Source of the DNA: Propioniciclava coleopterorum
GTDB taxonomy: Bacteria; Actinomycetota; Actinomycetes; Propionibacteriales; Propionibacteriaceae
Direction: 5' to 3'
DNA length: 64,000 nt
Assembly: GCF_011393335.1 (NCBI RefSeq)
Contig: NZ_CP049865.1
Span: forward strand, 2,870,722 to 2,934,721
The position numbers and the translations under genes are program-made. This document shows, piece by piece, positions 29,456 through 40,912 of the stretch. The stretch's first letter is position 1. Each line of letters begins with the position of its first letter. The notes beneath the pieces were generated by a model that was given only the letters and a program-made list of their open reading frames with translations, searched no databases and was not told the DNA's origin.

Positions 29456-29977
29456 ATGACCCAGACCGAGGACGTGCTGATCGGCACGATCGGACGCGCG
29501 CACGGCCTGCGAGGCGAGGTGAGCGTCCGCGTCCGCACCGACGAGCCGGAGCTCCGGTTCGTGGCGGGCGAGCCCGTGCTGATCGGGGGTGCGCCGCGCG
29601 TCCTGGACGCCGTGCGCTGGCACTCCGGGACGCTGCTGATCCGCCTGGCGGGCGTCAGCGACCGCACCGCCGCCGAGGCGCTGGCGGGCACCGACCTGTG
29701 GGCGCGCGTGCCGGCCGACGCGCTGCCGACCGAGGACGACGCCTACTACGACCGGCAGCTCATCGGACTGCGCGTCCTGGACGCCGCGGGCGCCGAGGTC
29801 GGCGCGGTCGCCGACGTGCTGCACCTGCCCTCCCAGGACGTCCTCGCCGTCCGGACGCCGGCGGGGGAGCGGCTCGTGCCGTTCGTGACCGAGCTCGTCC
29901 CCGTGGTCGACCTGGAGCGCGGCCTGGTGCAGGTCGCCGAGGTCCCCGGGTTGCTCACCGACCTCGAGGAGGCCTAG
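29456..29977 (+). CDS. rimM: Ribosome maturation factor RimM
   Basis: RimM helps mature the 30S head with S19. The 173-residue protein has the N-terminal barrel (VLIGTIGRAHGLRGEVSVRVRTDEPE) and the PRC-barrel C-terminal half (YYDRQLIGLRVLD; VPFVTELVPVVD). ATG 29456 follows GAGGAGAG. trmD begins one codon after the stop. Confidence 0.95.
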   Translation: MTQTEDVLIGTIGRAHGLRGEVSVRVRTDEPELRFVAGEPVLIGGAPRVLDAVRWHSGTLLIRLAGVSDRTAAEALAGTDLWARVPADALPTEDDAYYDRQLIGLRVLDAAGAEVGAVADVLHLPSQDVLAVRTPAGERLVPFVTELVPVVDLERGLVQVAEVPGLLTDLEEA

Positions 29978-30682
29978 GTGTACGCCGACATCGTCACGAT
30001 CTTCCCCGACTACTTCGCCCCGCTCGACCTGTCGCTCGTCGGGAAGGCCCGCCGCGCCGGGCTGGTCGACTGGCGCGTCCACGACCTGCGGGACTGGACG
30101 CACGACCGGCACCGGACCGTGGACGACACCCCGTACGGGGGTGGCGCCGGCATGGTGATGAAGCCCGAGCCGTGGGGCGAGGCCCTCGATCAGCTCCTGG
30201 CCGAGGCGTGGTCGACGCCGACTCTGGTGATCCCCACGCCCGCGGGCGTCCCCTTCACCCAGGCGATGGCGCACGAGCTCGCCGCGGCGCCGCACCTGAT
30301 GTTCGCCTGCGGCCGGTACGAGGGCATCGACGCCCGCGTGGCCGAGCACGCGGCGTCCAGGATGCCGGTGCGCGAGGTGAGCATCGGCGACTACGTCCTC
30401 AACGGGGGAGAGGTCGCGGTGCTCGCCATGATGGAGGCGATCGTCCGGTTGGTGCCCGGTGTCGTCGGCAACCCCGAGAGTCTCGTCGAGGAGTCCCACG
30501 CCGTCGGCTCCGGGCTCCTGGAGTACCCCAGCTACACCAAGCCCATGCACTGGCGCGGCCTCGACGTCCCGGCCGTGCTGCTCTCCGGCGACCACGGCCG
30601 GGTCGACGCCTGGCGCGCGGCCCGTTCCCTGGAGCGGACGGCCGCCCGCCGCCCCGACCTGCTGCCGCCCACGCAGGACTGA
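29978..30682 (+). CDS. trmD: tRNA (guanine37-N1)-methyltransferase
   Basis: TrmD methylates G37 of tRNAs with S-adenosylmethionine to prevent frameshifting. The 234 residues contain the knot-fold motifs [16 protein letters not shown] near 50, [11 protein letters not shown] near 110 and [13 protein letters not shown] near 133. GTG 29978 directly abuts the rimM stop codon. In many genomes rplS follows at once; here it lies 4.7 kb further on. Confidence 0.96.
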   Translation: MYADIVTIFPDYFAPLDLSLVGKARRAGLVDWRVHDLRDWTHDRHRTVDDTPYGGGAGMVMKPEPWGEALDQLLAEAWSTPTLVIPTPAGVPFTQAMAHELAAAPHLMFACGRYEGIDARVAEHAASRMPVREVSIGDYVLNGGEVAVLAMMEAIVRLVPGVVGNPESLVEESHAVGSGLLEYPSYTKPMHWRGLDVPAVLLSGDHGRVDAWRAARSLERTAARRPDLLPPTQD

Positions 30683-30795
30683 ATTAGGTCACTTCAACAA
30701 TGCGTAAATAGGCTTGCGGGACGCCTGTTCTGGACGTTTTCGTCCCTCCAACTGGGAAACGCCGTGCCGTGGCAACGAAGGCCCTGCAAGTTGTC

Positions 30796-30801
30796 TAGAG
30801 T
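30796..30801 (+). promoter_or_regulatory. Leaderless -10 box of sdhC
   Basis: TAGAGT lies 7 nt before GTG 30809. The 110-nt gap after trmD is less GC-rich than its surroundings; no clear -35 is visible. Confidence 0.55.
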
Positions 30802-30808
30802 GACCCTT

Positions 30809-31509
30809 GTGGCGACAACAACACTGACTCCTCGACAGCGAGCAGTCCGGTCGACAGTGGCGATGAAGGCCGTCATGGCCCTCACCGGCCTGGTGATGAT
30901 CGGCTTCCTGCTCATGCACATGTATGGCAACTTGAAGGCGTTCCTCGGTGCCGAGGCCTTCGACCATTACGCGCACTGGCTCAAGACCGACATCCTGTAC
31001 CCGCTGGTTCCGCAGGGCTCGTTCATCTGGCTCTTCCGCGCCTTCCTGCTCCTCTGCATCGTGGCGCACATGTACGCCGCCGCCGTGCTGACCGGGCGCG
31101 CGCACGCGGCCCGCAGCAGCAAGTACGTGACGACGGACCGCATCCAGCAGACCTACTCGGCGCGCACCATGCGCTGGGGCGGCGTGCTGATCGCCGGCTT
31201 CCTGGTCTTCCACCTGCTGCAGTTCACCGTCCAGGTCGTGACCCCGGGCTTCACGCCGGGCATCTCGGCCTACCAGATGGTCGTCCTGAGCTTCCAGCAG
31301 TGGTGGCTCGTGCTCGCCTACGCGATCTGGATCGTGGCCGTGTGCATGCACGTGCGCCACGGCGTCTGGAGCGCCCTGACCACGCTCGGCGCGCACACGT
31401 CGCCCGGTGCCCGTCGATTCCTGGACGGACTCGCCTGGGTCATCGCCGTGCTGTTGTTCGTCGGATTCATGATCATGCCGGTGGCCGTTCTCTTGGGGTG
31501 GATTAGCTG

Positions 31510-31510
<1 letters not shown>
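30809..31510 (+). CDS. sdhC: Succinate dehydrogenase cytochrome b subunit (single, FrdC-like)
   Basis: This membrane anchor of a type B succinate:quinone oxidoreductase has 233 residues and five predicted helices. Four well-placed His residues ([34 protein letters not shown]) are candidate ligands for two b-type haems. A single cytochrome subunit rather than separate sdhC and sdhD genes fits type B enzymes (menaquinone-linked). GTG 30809 is chosen from the leaderless -10; the extended frame upstream (MPWQRRPC...) covers the promoter. The stop overlaps sdhA by one base. Confidence 0.92.
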
Positions 31511-33500
<1,990 letters not shown>

Positions 33501-33504
<4 letters not shown>

Positions 33505-34253
33505 TCATCAACCTGCGTGTCTGGCGCCAGCCGAACGCCCAGTCGGCGGGCAAGATGGTCTCTTACCGCGTCGAGGACGTCTCCGAGGACATGTCGTTCC
33601 TGGAGATGCTGGACCTGCTGAACGAGGACCTGACCGTGAAGGGCGAGGAGCCCATCGCGTTCGACCACGACTGCCGCGAGGGCATCTGCGGCATGTGTGG
33701 CGTCGTGATCAACGGGGCGGCGCACGGCCGCTCCGCCTCCCCGGTCCCGACCACCACCTGTCAGCTGCACATGCGGTCCTTCGCCGATGGCGCGACGATC
33801 GACGTCGAGCCGTGGCGGGCGGGCGCGTTCCCGGTCATCAAGGACCTCGTGGTCGACCGGACCGCCTTCGACCGGATCATCCAGGCCGGCGGCTTCATCA
33901 GCGTCAACGCCGGGTCGGCCCCCGAGGCCCACTCGGTCCCGGCGCCGAAGGCGGAGGCGGACCGCGCGTTCGACGCGGCCACCTGCATCGGCTGCGGCGC
34001 CTGCGTGGCGGCCTGCCCCAACGGGTCGGGCATGCTGTTCACCGCCGCGAAGATCACCCACCTGGCGATGCTGCCCCAGGGTCAGCCGGAGCGGTACAGC
34101 CGCGTCCGGACGATGGTGGCGCAGCACGACGAGGAGGGCTTCGGCGGCTGCACCAACATCGGCGAGTGCTCGGCGGTCTGCCCCAAGCAGATCCCGCTCG
34201 ACACGATCAGCCAGCTCAACCGCGACCTCATGAAGTCGCTGTTCAAGCGCTGA
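33501..34253 (+). CDS. sdhB: Succinate dehydrogenase iron-sulfur subunit
   Basis: SdhB (250 residues) passes electrons from FAD to quinone through three iron-sulfur clusters. The 2Fe-2S motif is [10 protein letters not shown] with a later Cys in TTTCQLH. The two ferredoxin-like motifs are [15 protein letters not shown] near residue 155 and [18 protein letters not shown] near 215. GTG 33501 follows AGAGGAG and overlaps the sdhA stop. Confidence 0.97.
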
Positions 34254-34271
34254 GTTCCACCACGCCACATC

Positions 34272-34304
34272 GCGGCGCCGTCCCCGGTCTCGGGGCGGCG
34301 CCGC
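34272..34304 (+). terminator. Hairpin after sdhB
   Basis: A 14-bp stem (34272-34286 with 34291-34304) has a single bulged T and a four-base loop, 18 nt after the sdhB stop. It is a likely terminator of the sdh operon, without a T-tract. Confidence 0.65.
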
Positions 34305-34426
34305 TAGCGTGTGGGGGAGCGTCCGCCACCGCCTCGGCGCCGGGCTCCGGCCCGCCGAGGGTTCCCGCACGGGGCGGGCCGGACGCCGCCCTCCGCCCAG
34401 ACCGGGCGCCGACCTCCAGGAGAAGC

Positions 34427-35209
34427 GTGAGCCCCACCACCCGAGCCGCCCACCTGTTCGACCTGACCGGCCGGACCGCCCTCGTCACCGGCTCCAGCCG
34501 CGGCATCGGCCGCGCCTTCGCGTCCGGGCTCGCTGAGGCGGGTGCCGCCGTCGTCCTGCACGGACGGGACCCGGAGGCGCTCGAGCGGGCCCGCGCGGAG
34601 CTGGCGGCGTCCGGGGCGGACGTGAGCGTGGCCTCCTTCGACGTCACCGACCCGCGGGCCGTGTTCGCCGGCGTGGACGCCCTCGTGGCCGAGCGCGGCG
34701 TCCCCGACATCCTGGTCAACAACGTCGGCGTCCAGAGGCGCGGGCCGTTCCACGAACTCCCCACCGCGGCGTGGGACGAGGTCATCGAGGCGAACCTGTC
34801 CAGCGTCTTCCACGTGAGCCGCGCCGTGACGCCGGGGATGGTCGCGCGCGGGTCGGGCAAGGTCATCAACGTGGGCTCGATCCACTCCGCGCTCGGCCGG
34901 GAGACGATCGTGCCCTACGCGGCGTCCAAGGGTGGGATCGAGATGCTCACCAAGGGGATGGCGGCCGACCTGGCGCGGCACAACATCCAGGTCAACACGC
35001 TCTCGCCCGGGTTCATCGTCACGGACCTGAACGCGGACCTGCGGGCGTCCGGGGACTTCGGTCCCTGGGTCGAGCGCCGCACGCCCGCGGGACGCTGGGG
35101 GCAGGTGGAGGACCTCATCGGGACGCTGATCTTCCTGGCCGGCGACGCCAGCGCCTTCGTGTCCGGGCAGAACATCTTCGTCGACGGGGGCGTCACCTCC
35201 GTTGTCTGA
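34427..35209 (+). CDS. SDR oxidoreductase, gluconate 5-dehydrogenase-like
   Basis: This 260-residue NAD(P)-dependent dehydrogenase has the cofactor motif TGSSRGIGRAF near 24, NNVG near 97, catalytic Ser in VGSIHS near 148 and Y-x-x-x-K (YAASK) near 161. The pattern around GKVINVGSIHS and GGIEMLTKGMA is like gluconate 5-dehydrogenase (IdnO type), suggesting reduction of a keto-sugar acid, but many SDRs look alike. GTG 34427 follows CCAGGAGA. It lies alone between sdhB and rplS. Confidence 0.82.
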   Translation: MSPTTRAAHLFDLTGRTALVTGSSRGIGRAFASGLAEAGAAVVLHGRDPEALERARAELAASGADVSVASFDVTDPRAVFAGVDALVAERGVPDILVNNVGVQRRGPFHELPTAAWDEVIEANLSSVFHVSRAVTPGMVARGSGKVINVGSIHSALGRETIVPYAASKGGIEMLTKGMAADLARHNIQVNTLSPGFIVTDLNADLRASGDFGPWVERRTPAGRWGQVEDLIGTLIFLAGDASAFVSGQNIFVDGGVTSVV

Positions 35210-35361
35210 GCCGCCCGGGGAGGTCATGATTACCCCCGGCCGCGCCGGTTGTGGCAGACTTGTGCAGGTTGTGCACGCGCTCCTGCCACAGGGGGTCGGC
35301 GGTGCACGGCCCCACGAAGAAGCTTCACGAGGTGACCTGTGGCACCGGCGAGGACGAGAAC

Positions 35362-35712
35362 ATGAACCAGCACGTGGCGGACATCACCGCCTCCCAGCTC
35401 CGCGACGACCTGCCCGACTTCCGCGCCGGCGACTCGGTCAAGGTGCACGTGAAGGTGGTCGAGGGCACCCGCTCGCGTATCCAGATCTTCGCCGGCGTCG
35501 TGATCAGCCGCACCGGCCGCGGCATCGGTGAGACCTTCACCGTCCGCAAGGTCTCCTTCGGCACCGGTGTCGAGCGCACCTTCCCGCTGAACTCCCCGAT
35601 CATCGACAAGATCGAGGTCGATCGTCGCGGTGACGTGCGTCGCGCCAAGCTGTACTACCTGCGCGGGCTGCACGGCAAGGCCGCCAAGATCAAGGAGAAG
35701 CGCGACAACTGA
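35362..35712 (+). CDS. rplS: 50S ribosomal protein L19
   Basis: L19 (116 residues) sits at the subunit interface. Hallmarks are [41 protein letters not shown] and [24 protein letters not shown] 35362 follows GAGGACGAGA. A possible -10 (CAGACT near 35256) implies a leader of roughly 100 nt that could host regulation, though no known L19 leader structure was recognised. lepB follows 20 nt downstream. Confidence 0.97.
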   Translation: MNQHVADITASQLRDDLPDFRAGDSVKVHVKVVEGTRSRIQIFAGVVISRTGRGIGETFTVRKVSFGTGVERTFPLNSPIIDKIEVDRRGDVRRAKLYYLRGLHGKAAKIKEKRDN

Positions 35713-35732
35713 GCGCGCGAGGAGACGACCGC

Positions 35733-36488
35733 GTGGACGAGGAACGGGGTGGCGGCCTGCGTGGCTTCCTGAAGGAGGCCGCCATCGTGGTGATCGGTGC
35801 GCTGATCGCCTCGACGCTGCTTCGCCTCTTCCTGGTTCAGGTCTACTCCATCCCGTCGGGCTCCATGGAGTCCACGCTCAACATCGACGACCGCGTCGCC
35901 GTGCAGAAGGTCATGCCCTTCAAGCGCGGCGACGTCGTCGTCTTCCGCGACGATCAGGAGTGGTTGGGCAACCCCGACCGGTTCGCGCAGGCCCCCTGGC
36001 TGGACGCCCTGGTGTTCGTGGGCCTCATGCCCGACGCCTCCTCCAATCACCTGGTCAAGCGGGTCATCGGCACCGCCGGCGACCACGTCGTGTGCTGCGA
36101 CACCGACGGCCGCATCACCGTGAACGGGGAGGCGCTGGATGAGACCGGCTACCTGTTCACCGACGGCCAGGGCGTCCAGAACGCCCCGTCGCTCGACGCG
36201 TTCGACGTCGTCGTCCCCGCGGGTCGCCTGTGGGTGATGGGCGACCATCGCGAGGCGTCCGCCGACTCCCGCTGCCACATGCGCGAGAGCCACCTCGGGG
36301 TGCCCGGTCTGGGCGCGTTCCCGGCGGTCGACTCGGTCGTCGGCGCGGCCGGGTTCACGGTGTTCCCCTTCGACCGCTGGCGCACGTTCGCCGCCCCGGT
36401 CGTCTTCGAGTCCCTGCCCGCCCCGGCGGCACCGGCCCCCGAGAAGCCGGTGATCACCGGGGAACTGCCTGCCTGCAGCAACCGATGA
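35733..36488 (+). CDS. lepB: Signal peptidase I
   Basis: LepB cleaves signal peptides from exported proteins. The 251-residue protein has one N-terminal membrane helix (AAIVVIGALIASTLLRLFLV), the catalytic Ser motif YSIPSGSMEST near 44, and the catalytic Lys in NHLVKRVIGTAGDHV near 110. GDHREASADSR is the conserved box E. GTG 35733 is favoured by spacing; it lies between rplS and rnhB, as in other actinobacteria. A Pro/Ala-rich C-terminal extension follows the domain. Confidence 0.95.
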   Translation: MDEERGGGLRGFLKEAAIVVIGALIASTLLRLFLVQVYSIPSGSMESTLNIDDRVAVQKVMPFKRGDVVVFRDDQEWLGNPDRFAQAPWLDALVFVGLMPDASSNHLVKRVIGTAGDHVVCCDTDGRITVNGEALDETGYLFTDGQGVQNAPSLDAFDVVVPAGRLWVMGDHREASADSRCHMRESHLGVPGLGAFPAVDSVVGAAGFTVFPFDRWRTFAAPVVFESLPAPAAPAPEKPVITGELPACSNR

Positions 36489-37123
36489 GCTTCGTCGTTC
36501 GTCGGGACGCCGGGATCTACGGCTACGAGCGCGCCCTCAAGCGGGCCGGCTTCGCGGGCGTCGCCGGCGTCGACGAGGCCGGTCGGGGCGCCTGCGCGGG
36601 ACCGCTCGTCGCGGCGTCGGTGATCCTGCCCGCCCGCGCCATCGAGGGGCTGGCGGACTCCAAGAAGCTGACCGCCCTGCGGCGGGAGCGGCTGTTCCCG
36701 CTCATCCAGGCCAGGGCGGTCGCCTGGTCGGTCGTCCGCATCGAGCCCGACGAGTGCGACGCGCTGGGCATGCACGTGGCCAACCTCGAGGCGCTGCGCC
36801 GGGCCGTGGCGCGGCTCGAGGTGCGTCCCGACTTCGTCCTGACCGACGGATTCCCCGTCGACGGCCTGGGGTCGCCCTCGCTGGCGATGTGGAAGGGGGA
36901 CGCGGTCGCGGCGTCCGTCGCCGCGGCGTCCATCCTGGCCAAGGTGACCCGGGACCGGATCATGACGGAGTACGCCTCCGACTACCCCAGCTACCAGTTC
37001 GACGTGCACAAGGGTTACTGCACGCCGCTGCACCAGTCGGAACTGGACGCGCAGGGGCCCTGCGCGATCCACCGGATGAAGTGGGACAACGTCGCGCGAA
37101 CCACTAAGCTGAAGCGGTCATGA
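36485..37123 (+). CDS. rnhB: Ribonuclease HII
   Basis: RNase HII cuts RNA in RNA-DNA hybrids and removes misinserted ribonucleotides. The 212 residues include the catalytic GVDEAGRGACAGPLV (near 28), DSKKL, and the metal ligands in LTDGFPVD and WKGDAVAASVAAASILAKVTRD. YQFDVHKGYCTPLH closes the domain. ATG 36485 overlaps the lepB stop (ATGA). Confidence 0.96.
   Translation: MSFVVRRDAGIYGYERALKRAGFAGVAGVDEAGRGACAGPLVAASVILPARAIEGLADSKKLTALRRERLFPLIQARAVAWSVVRIEPDECDALGMHVANLEALRRAVARLEVRPDFVLTDGFPVDGLGSPSLAMWKGDAVAASVAAASILAKVTRDRIMTEYASDYPSYQFDVHKGYCTPLHQSELDAQGPCAIHRMKWDNVARTTKLKRS
37105..37110 (+). promoter_or_regulatory. Near-leaderless -10 box before the DUF2469 gene
   Basis: TAAGCT lies 9 nt before ATG 37120, inside the end of rnhB, and would give a 5' UTR of only two or three bases. 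Confidence 0.4.
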
Positions 37124-37431
37124 GCACCGACGATCTTGAGCAGTACGAGTCCGAGCTGGAACTCCAGCTGTACCGCGAGTACAAGGACGTCGTCGGCATC
37201 TTCACCTATGCGGTCGAGACCGAGCGCCGGTTCTACCTGTGCAACGCGGTCGACCTCAAGGTGCGCACCGAGGGCGGTGACGTCTACTACGAGGTCTCGA
37301 TGGGCGACGCGTGGGTGTGGGACATGTACCGCCCGGCGCGCTTCGTGAAGTCGGCCAAGGTGCTGACGTTCCGCGACGTCTCCATCGAGGAGATCACGCA
37401 CTCCGACCTCCAGGTCCCCGACAGCCTCTGA
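37120..37431 (+). CDS. DUF2469 protein
   Basis: This 103-residue acidic protein belongs to DUF2469, a family almost confined to actinobacteria. Its hallmarks are EDLEQYE-like DDLEQYESELELQLYREYKDVVG and FYLCNAVDLKV. Function is unknown; the steady neighbourhood (rnhB, yraN) suggests a housekeeping role in nucleic-acid metabolism. It overlaps rnhB by 4 nt. Confidence 0.93.
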   Translation: MSTDDLEQYESELELQLYREYKDVVGIFTYAVETERRFYLCNAVDLKVRTEGGDVYYEVSMGDAWVWDMYRPARFVKSAKVLTFRDVSIEEITHSDLQVPDSL

Positions 37432-37543
37432 CGCCCCAGGCGGCTTCGGCGTCACCGTCCACAGGATCGGTGTCGTCCGTCTTCTTCATCCCCAGGCGGC
37501 GTCCGCGCGACGCGCCCGGCCGTGTCGTGCCCAACCTCTCGGC

Positions 37544-37906
37544 ATGGACGAGCGGCGTGGGGTCGGTGATCGGGGCGAGGAACTCGCGGTGCGCTATCTG
37601 GCGCGGTTCGGGTGGACCGTGCTGGAGCGGAACTGGCGGTGTCGCTACGGCGAACTGGACCTGATCTGCCGCGAGCCCGACGGCACGGTGGTGATCTGCG
37701 AGGTCAAGACCCGCAGGGGGCGTGGTTACGGCGGCCCGCTGGAGGCCATCACGTACACGAAGGCGCGGCGGCTGCGGCGGCTGACGGCCGCCTGGGCGCG
37801 CCAGCATCCGGCACCCGTGCCGGCGTTGCGGATCGACGCCATCGGCGTGCTCTGGCATCCCGACGGCACGGCCAGCATCGCGCACGAGCGCGGGATCGCC
37901 CGATGA
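37544..37906 (+). CDS. yraN: YraN/UPF0102 family endonuclease-like protein
   Basis: This 120-residue protein has the UPF0102 fold, related to Holliday-junction resolvases: GDRGEELAVRYLARFGWTVLERNWR at the start and the nuclease-like GELDLICREPDGTVVICEVKTRRG (E-x-D ... E-x-K, residues 36-60). Members bind or cut DNA, though the physiological role is unsettled. ATG 37544 has no Shine-Dalgarno; CAACCT lies 6 nt upstream and could be a leaderless -10 variant. It overlaps comM by 4 nt. Confidence 0.9.
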   Translation: MDERRGVGDRGEELAVRYLARFGWTVLERNWRCRYGELDLICREPDGTVVICEVKTRRGRGYGGPLEAITYTKARRLRRLTAAWARQHPAPVPALRIDAIGVLWHPDGTASIAHERGIAR

Positions 37907-39438
37907 AGCTGGGCCGGGCCCGCTCCGTCGGGCTGGTCGGCATGGAGGCCAGCGTCGTGGAGGTGGAGGCGGTCGTGGGCGGCGGTCTGCCGCGGACGGT
38001 GATCGTCGGCCTGCCGGACGCCGCGCTGCACGAGGCCCGTGACCGCTGCCGGGCGGCGTTGGGCCAGGCGGGATTCGGCTGGCCCGACCACCTGGTCACC
38101 ATCAACCTGAGCCCGGCCTCGCTGCCCAAGGCGGGTACCCACTACGACCTCGCGATCGCCGGCGCGGTGCTGGAGGCCGCCGGCGTGGTGCCGGCCGACC
38201 GGCTCGGGGGCTGCATCCTGTTGGGCGAGCTGGGGCTGGACGCCGCGGTGCGCCCCGTGCGGGGCGTGCTGCCGTCGGTGCTGGCCGCCCGCGAGGCGGG
38301 CTTCGACCGCGTGGTCGTGCCGGCCGGGCAACTGCCCGAGGCCGGACTGGTGGAGGGGATCGCCGTGGTGGGCGTCGCCGGACTGGCCGAGCTGGTGAGC
38401 TGGCTGCGGGGGCAGGACGTCGTTCCGGCGGCGACCGAGGCGCCGGCGGTCGATCCGCCCGACGAGCGGCGGCTCGATCTCGCCGACGTCGCGGGCCAAC
38501 TCGAGGCGCGGTGGGCCCTGGAGGTCGCCGCCGCGGGGCGGCACCACCTGTTCCTCACGGGGCCGCCCGGCGTCGGCAAGACGCTGCTGGCGGAGCGGCT
38601 CCCCGGCATCCTGCCTGAGTTGTCCACCACGGAGGCTCTCGAGGTCGCCGCGATCCGTTCCGTCGCCGGGCTGAGCGTCGGCGGGCGGCTGAGCCGGCGG
38701 GCGCCGTACTCCGCCCCGCACCACAGCGCGTCGATCGCGGCGATGGTCGGCGGCGGGGCGCGGATCGCCCAGCCGGGGGCGATCTCGCTGGCGCACCGCG
38801 GGGTGCTGTTCCTGGACGAGGCGCCCGAGTTCAGCCCGCGGGCCCTCGACGCGCTGCGGACCCCGCTGGAGTCGGGCCGGGTGGAGCTCGCGCGGGCGCT
38901 GGCCCAGACGAGCTACCCGGCGCGGTTCCAGCTGGTCCTGGCGGCGAACCCGTGCCCGTGCGGCCGGGCGGGGGTGCGAGGCAGTTCGTGTGAGTGCACC
39001 CCGATGGCGGTGCGCCGGTACGCGGGCCGGCTGTCCGGGCCCATCCTGGACCGCATCGACATCGTGCAGCCGCTCCGCCCGATGACCCGGTCCTACCTGC
39101 GTGCGGCCGGGGCGACCGGCGAGTCGAGCGACGCCGTGGCCGAGCGGGTCGCCGCGGCCCGCGCCCGGCAGGCTCGTCGGCTGGAGGGGCTCGGCGCGCG
39201 CTGCAACGCGGAGGTGCCCGGCTCGGCGCTGCGGACCCGACTGCCGCGTCCCGACGGGGTCGATCTGCTGGAGTCGAGCATGGCGCGCGGGCTGCTCAGC
39301 CTGCGCGGCCTCGACAAGGTGCTGCGGCTGGCGTGGACGGTGGCCGATCTGGCCGGCTCCGACCGGCCGAGCGTCGAGCACGTCCGCACGGCCATCGCGC
39401 TGCGCCGCGGCGAGGACGCCGGGGCGGTGGCATCGTGA
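37903..39438 (+). CDS. comM: YifB/ComM Mg-chelatase-like ATPase
   Basis: ComM/YifB (511 residues) is a hexameric AAA+ helicase that aids branch migration and integration of incoming DNA in transformation. The N-terminal Lon-like domain (VEVEAVVGGGLPRTVIVGLPDAALHEARDR) precedes the ATPase core with GPPGVGKTLLAERLPGILP (Walker A near 220) and LFLDEAPEF (Walker B near 305). CPCG(R) and CEC cysteines (near 350-363) and a C-terminal Mg-chelatase domain follow. It lies directly before dprA, a natural-competence neighbour. Confidence 0.93.
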   Translation: MKLGRARSVGLVGMEASVVEVEAVVGGGLPRTVIVGLPDAALHEARDRCRAALGQAGFGWPDHLVTINLSPASLPKAGTHYDLAIAGAVLEAAGVVPADRLGGCILLGELGLDAAVRPVRGVLPSVLAAREAGFDRVVVPAGQLPEAGLVEGIAVVGVAGLAELVSWLRGQDVVPAATEAPAVDPPDERRLDLADVAGQLEARWALEVAAAGRHHLFLTGPPGVGKTLLAERLPGILPELSTTEALEVAAIRSVAGLSVGGRLSRRAPYSAPHHSASIAAMVGGGARIAQPGAISLAHRGVLFLDEAPEFSPRALDALRTPLESGRVELARALAQTSYPARFQLVLAANPCPCGRAGVRGSSCECTPMAVRRYAGRLSGPILDRIDIVQPLRPMTRSYLRAAGATGESSDAVAERVAAARARQARRLEGLGARCNAEVPGSALRTRLPRPDGVDLLESSMARGLLSLRGLDKVLRLAWTVADLAGSDRPSVEHVRTAIALRRGEDAGAVAS

Positions 39439-40602
39439 GCGGGGACGACCGCGCGGCCCGGTTGGCGCTCAGCTGCGTCGTCGAGCCCGGCGACCTGCGG
39501 CTCGCGTCGCTGCTGGCGCGGTTCGAGCCGGCGGAACTCTGGGCCTCCCTGCGGGGGCGGGGCCGGACGGGCCGTGGCGGAGCCGGGCGCGACTGCTGGA
39601 TCTCGCCGCGGTCGAGCGGCGGGGGCGGGCGTGTGGGGCGGTGTTCGTGGTCCCCGGCGACCCGGAGTGGCCGGCGCGTCTCGAGGGCCTGGCGACGGTG
39701 TCGGTGCAGCAGTGGGGCGGGGCGCCGCTGGGACTGTGGGTGCGGGGTCGCGTCCCGCTCGCGGAGGCCGCGGGCGGTTCGGTCGCGATCGTCGGGGCGC
39801 GGGCCGCGAGCGCGTACGGGGAGCGGGTGGCGACCGAGTTGGCGGCCGATCTCGCCGCCGCGCGGCTGGCCGTCGTCTCGGGGCCGCCTACGGCATCGAC
39901 GCGGGCGCGCACCGGGGGTCGCTCGCCGCGGGTGGCGTCGGGGTCGCGGTGGTCGCAGGCGGGCTCGACGAGGCCTACCCGCGGGCGCACGCCGGGCTGC
40001 TGGACCAGCTCGCGGAGTCGGGCGCCGTCGTGTCGGAGGTGCCGCCGGGGGAACACCCCACGCGCCGCAGGTTCCTCGTTCGCAACCGGCTGATCGCGGC
40101 CCTGTCGGGCGGCACGGTGATCGTCGAGGCCTCCCTGCGCAGCGGTGCGCGCAATACGGTCAGCTGGGCGACGGCTCTCGGACGCCCCGTCATGGCCGTG
40201 CCCGGCCCGGTGAGCAGCGCCACCTCGGTCACGCCGCACCGGCTGGTCCGCGACGGCGAGGCCGTCCTGGTGACGTGCGCCGACGACGTCCTGGAGCTCG
40301 TGCGGCCGGTGGGAGAGCCCGTGCCGCCCAGGCAGCGGCGGGCGCGGCTGCTCGACGGCCTGGATCCCGGGCGGGCGGCGGTCTTCGAGGCGCTTCCGGG
40401 GCGCGGTGGCCGCGACGCCGGCGAGATCGCCCTGCGCGCGGACGTCCCGCTGCCCGCCGCGCTGGCGGCCCTGGCGGGGCTCGCCGACGCCGGGCTGGCC
40501 CGGGCGCGGCCCGACGGTACCTGGGGGCTCGGCCAGGTGGGGGATCGCCCGCTGCCCGAGCCGGGGTCCGCGGAGGCGGCGCCCGAGGGGTCCCTGCCAT
40601 GA
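39435..40602 (+). CDS. dprA: DNA-processing protein DprA (two single-base frameshifts)
   Basis: DprA binds incoming single-stranded DNA in natural transformation and loads RecA. The corrected 389-residue protein has an N-terminal helical region (LALSCVVEPGDLRLASLLARFEP), the Rossmann fold (GSVAIVGARAASAYGERVA; GGLDEAYPRAH; FLVRNRLIAALSGGTVIVEA) and a C-terminal winged helix. The frame shifts in G-runs at 39553-39562 and 39880-39883; restoring one G at each gives AVVSGAAYGIDAGAHRG and a continuous product. GTG 39435 overlaps comM. Two hits in one gene make loss possible, but the same error type occurs in essential genes here. Confidence 0.85.
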
Positions 40603-40629
40603 GCGCACGTTCGGCGGGTGCCCTTCTTG

Positions 40630-40910
40630 CAGTGGCGAACGGCGGCCGAAGGGCTTCCCTCGCCCTGGGAACGGCGGACGGAGGGTTTCGTCGCCATGGG
40701 GGAAGGACAGGCGGAGGGCAGCCCCGCAGGGGCCAGCGGAGACGGATGGCCCCCGCACGAGGTAGCGGAGACGGATGGTGCCCGCACGAGGCAGCGGCGA
40801 GCGAAGGGGCCCCGCAGGGGGCAGCGGCGAGCGAAGGGGGCCCCGCAGGGACCAGCGGAGAAGAAGGGTGCCGTGGCTGGGGTCAGCGGAGAAGGCGGGT
40901 GGCGGACAGC
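40630..40910. repeat. Degenerate ~30-bp tandem repeats between dprA and the TauE gene
   Basis: The whole 310-nt gap is filled by seven to nine imperfect units of 29-33 bp, with GCGG(A/C)GA near each start and GCCCCGCANGG near the middle. The clearest copies lie at about 40735-40850. There are no unique spacers, and no open frame with homology. Codon-like bias is absent, so it is not coding. Confidence 0.75.
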
Positions 40911-40912
40911 GG

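Noticed and set aside
40603-40912. A coding extension or small gene in the repeat tract after dprA
   Set aside because: Open frames exist on both strands but are repetitive and lack start signals or family similarity; the corrected dprA frame ends at 40602.
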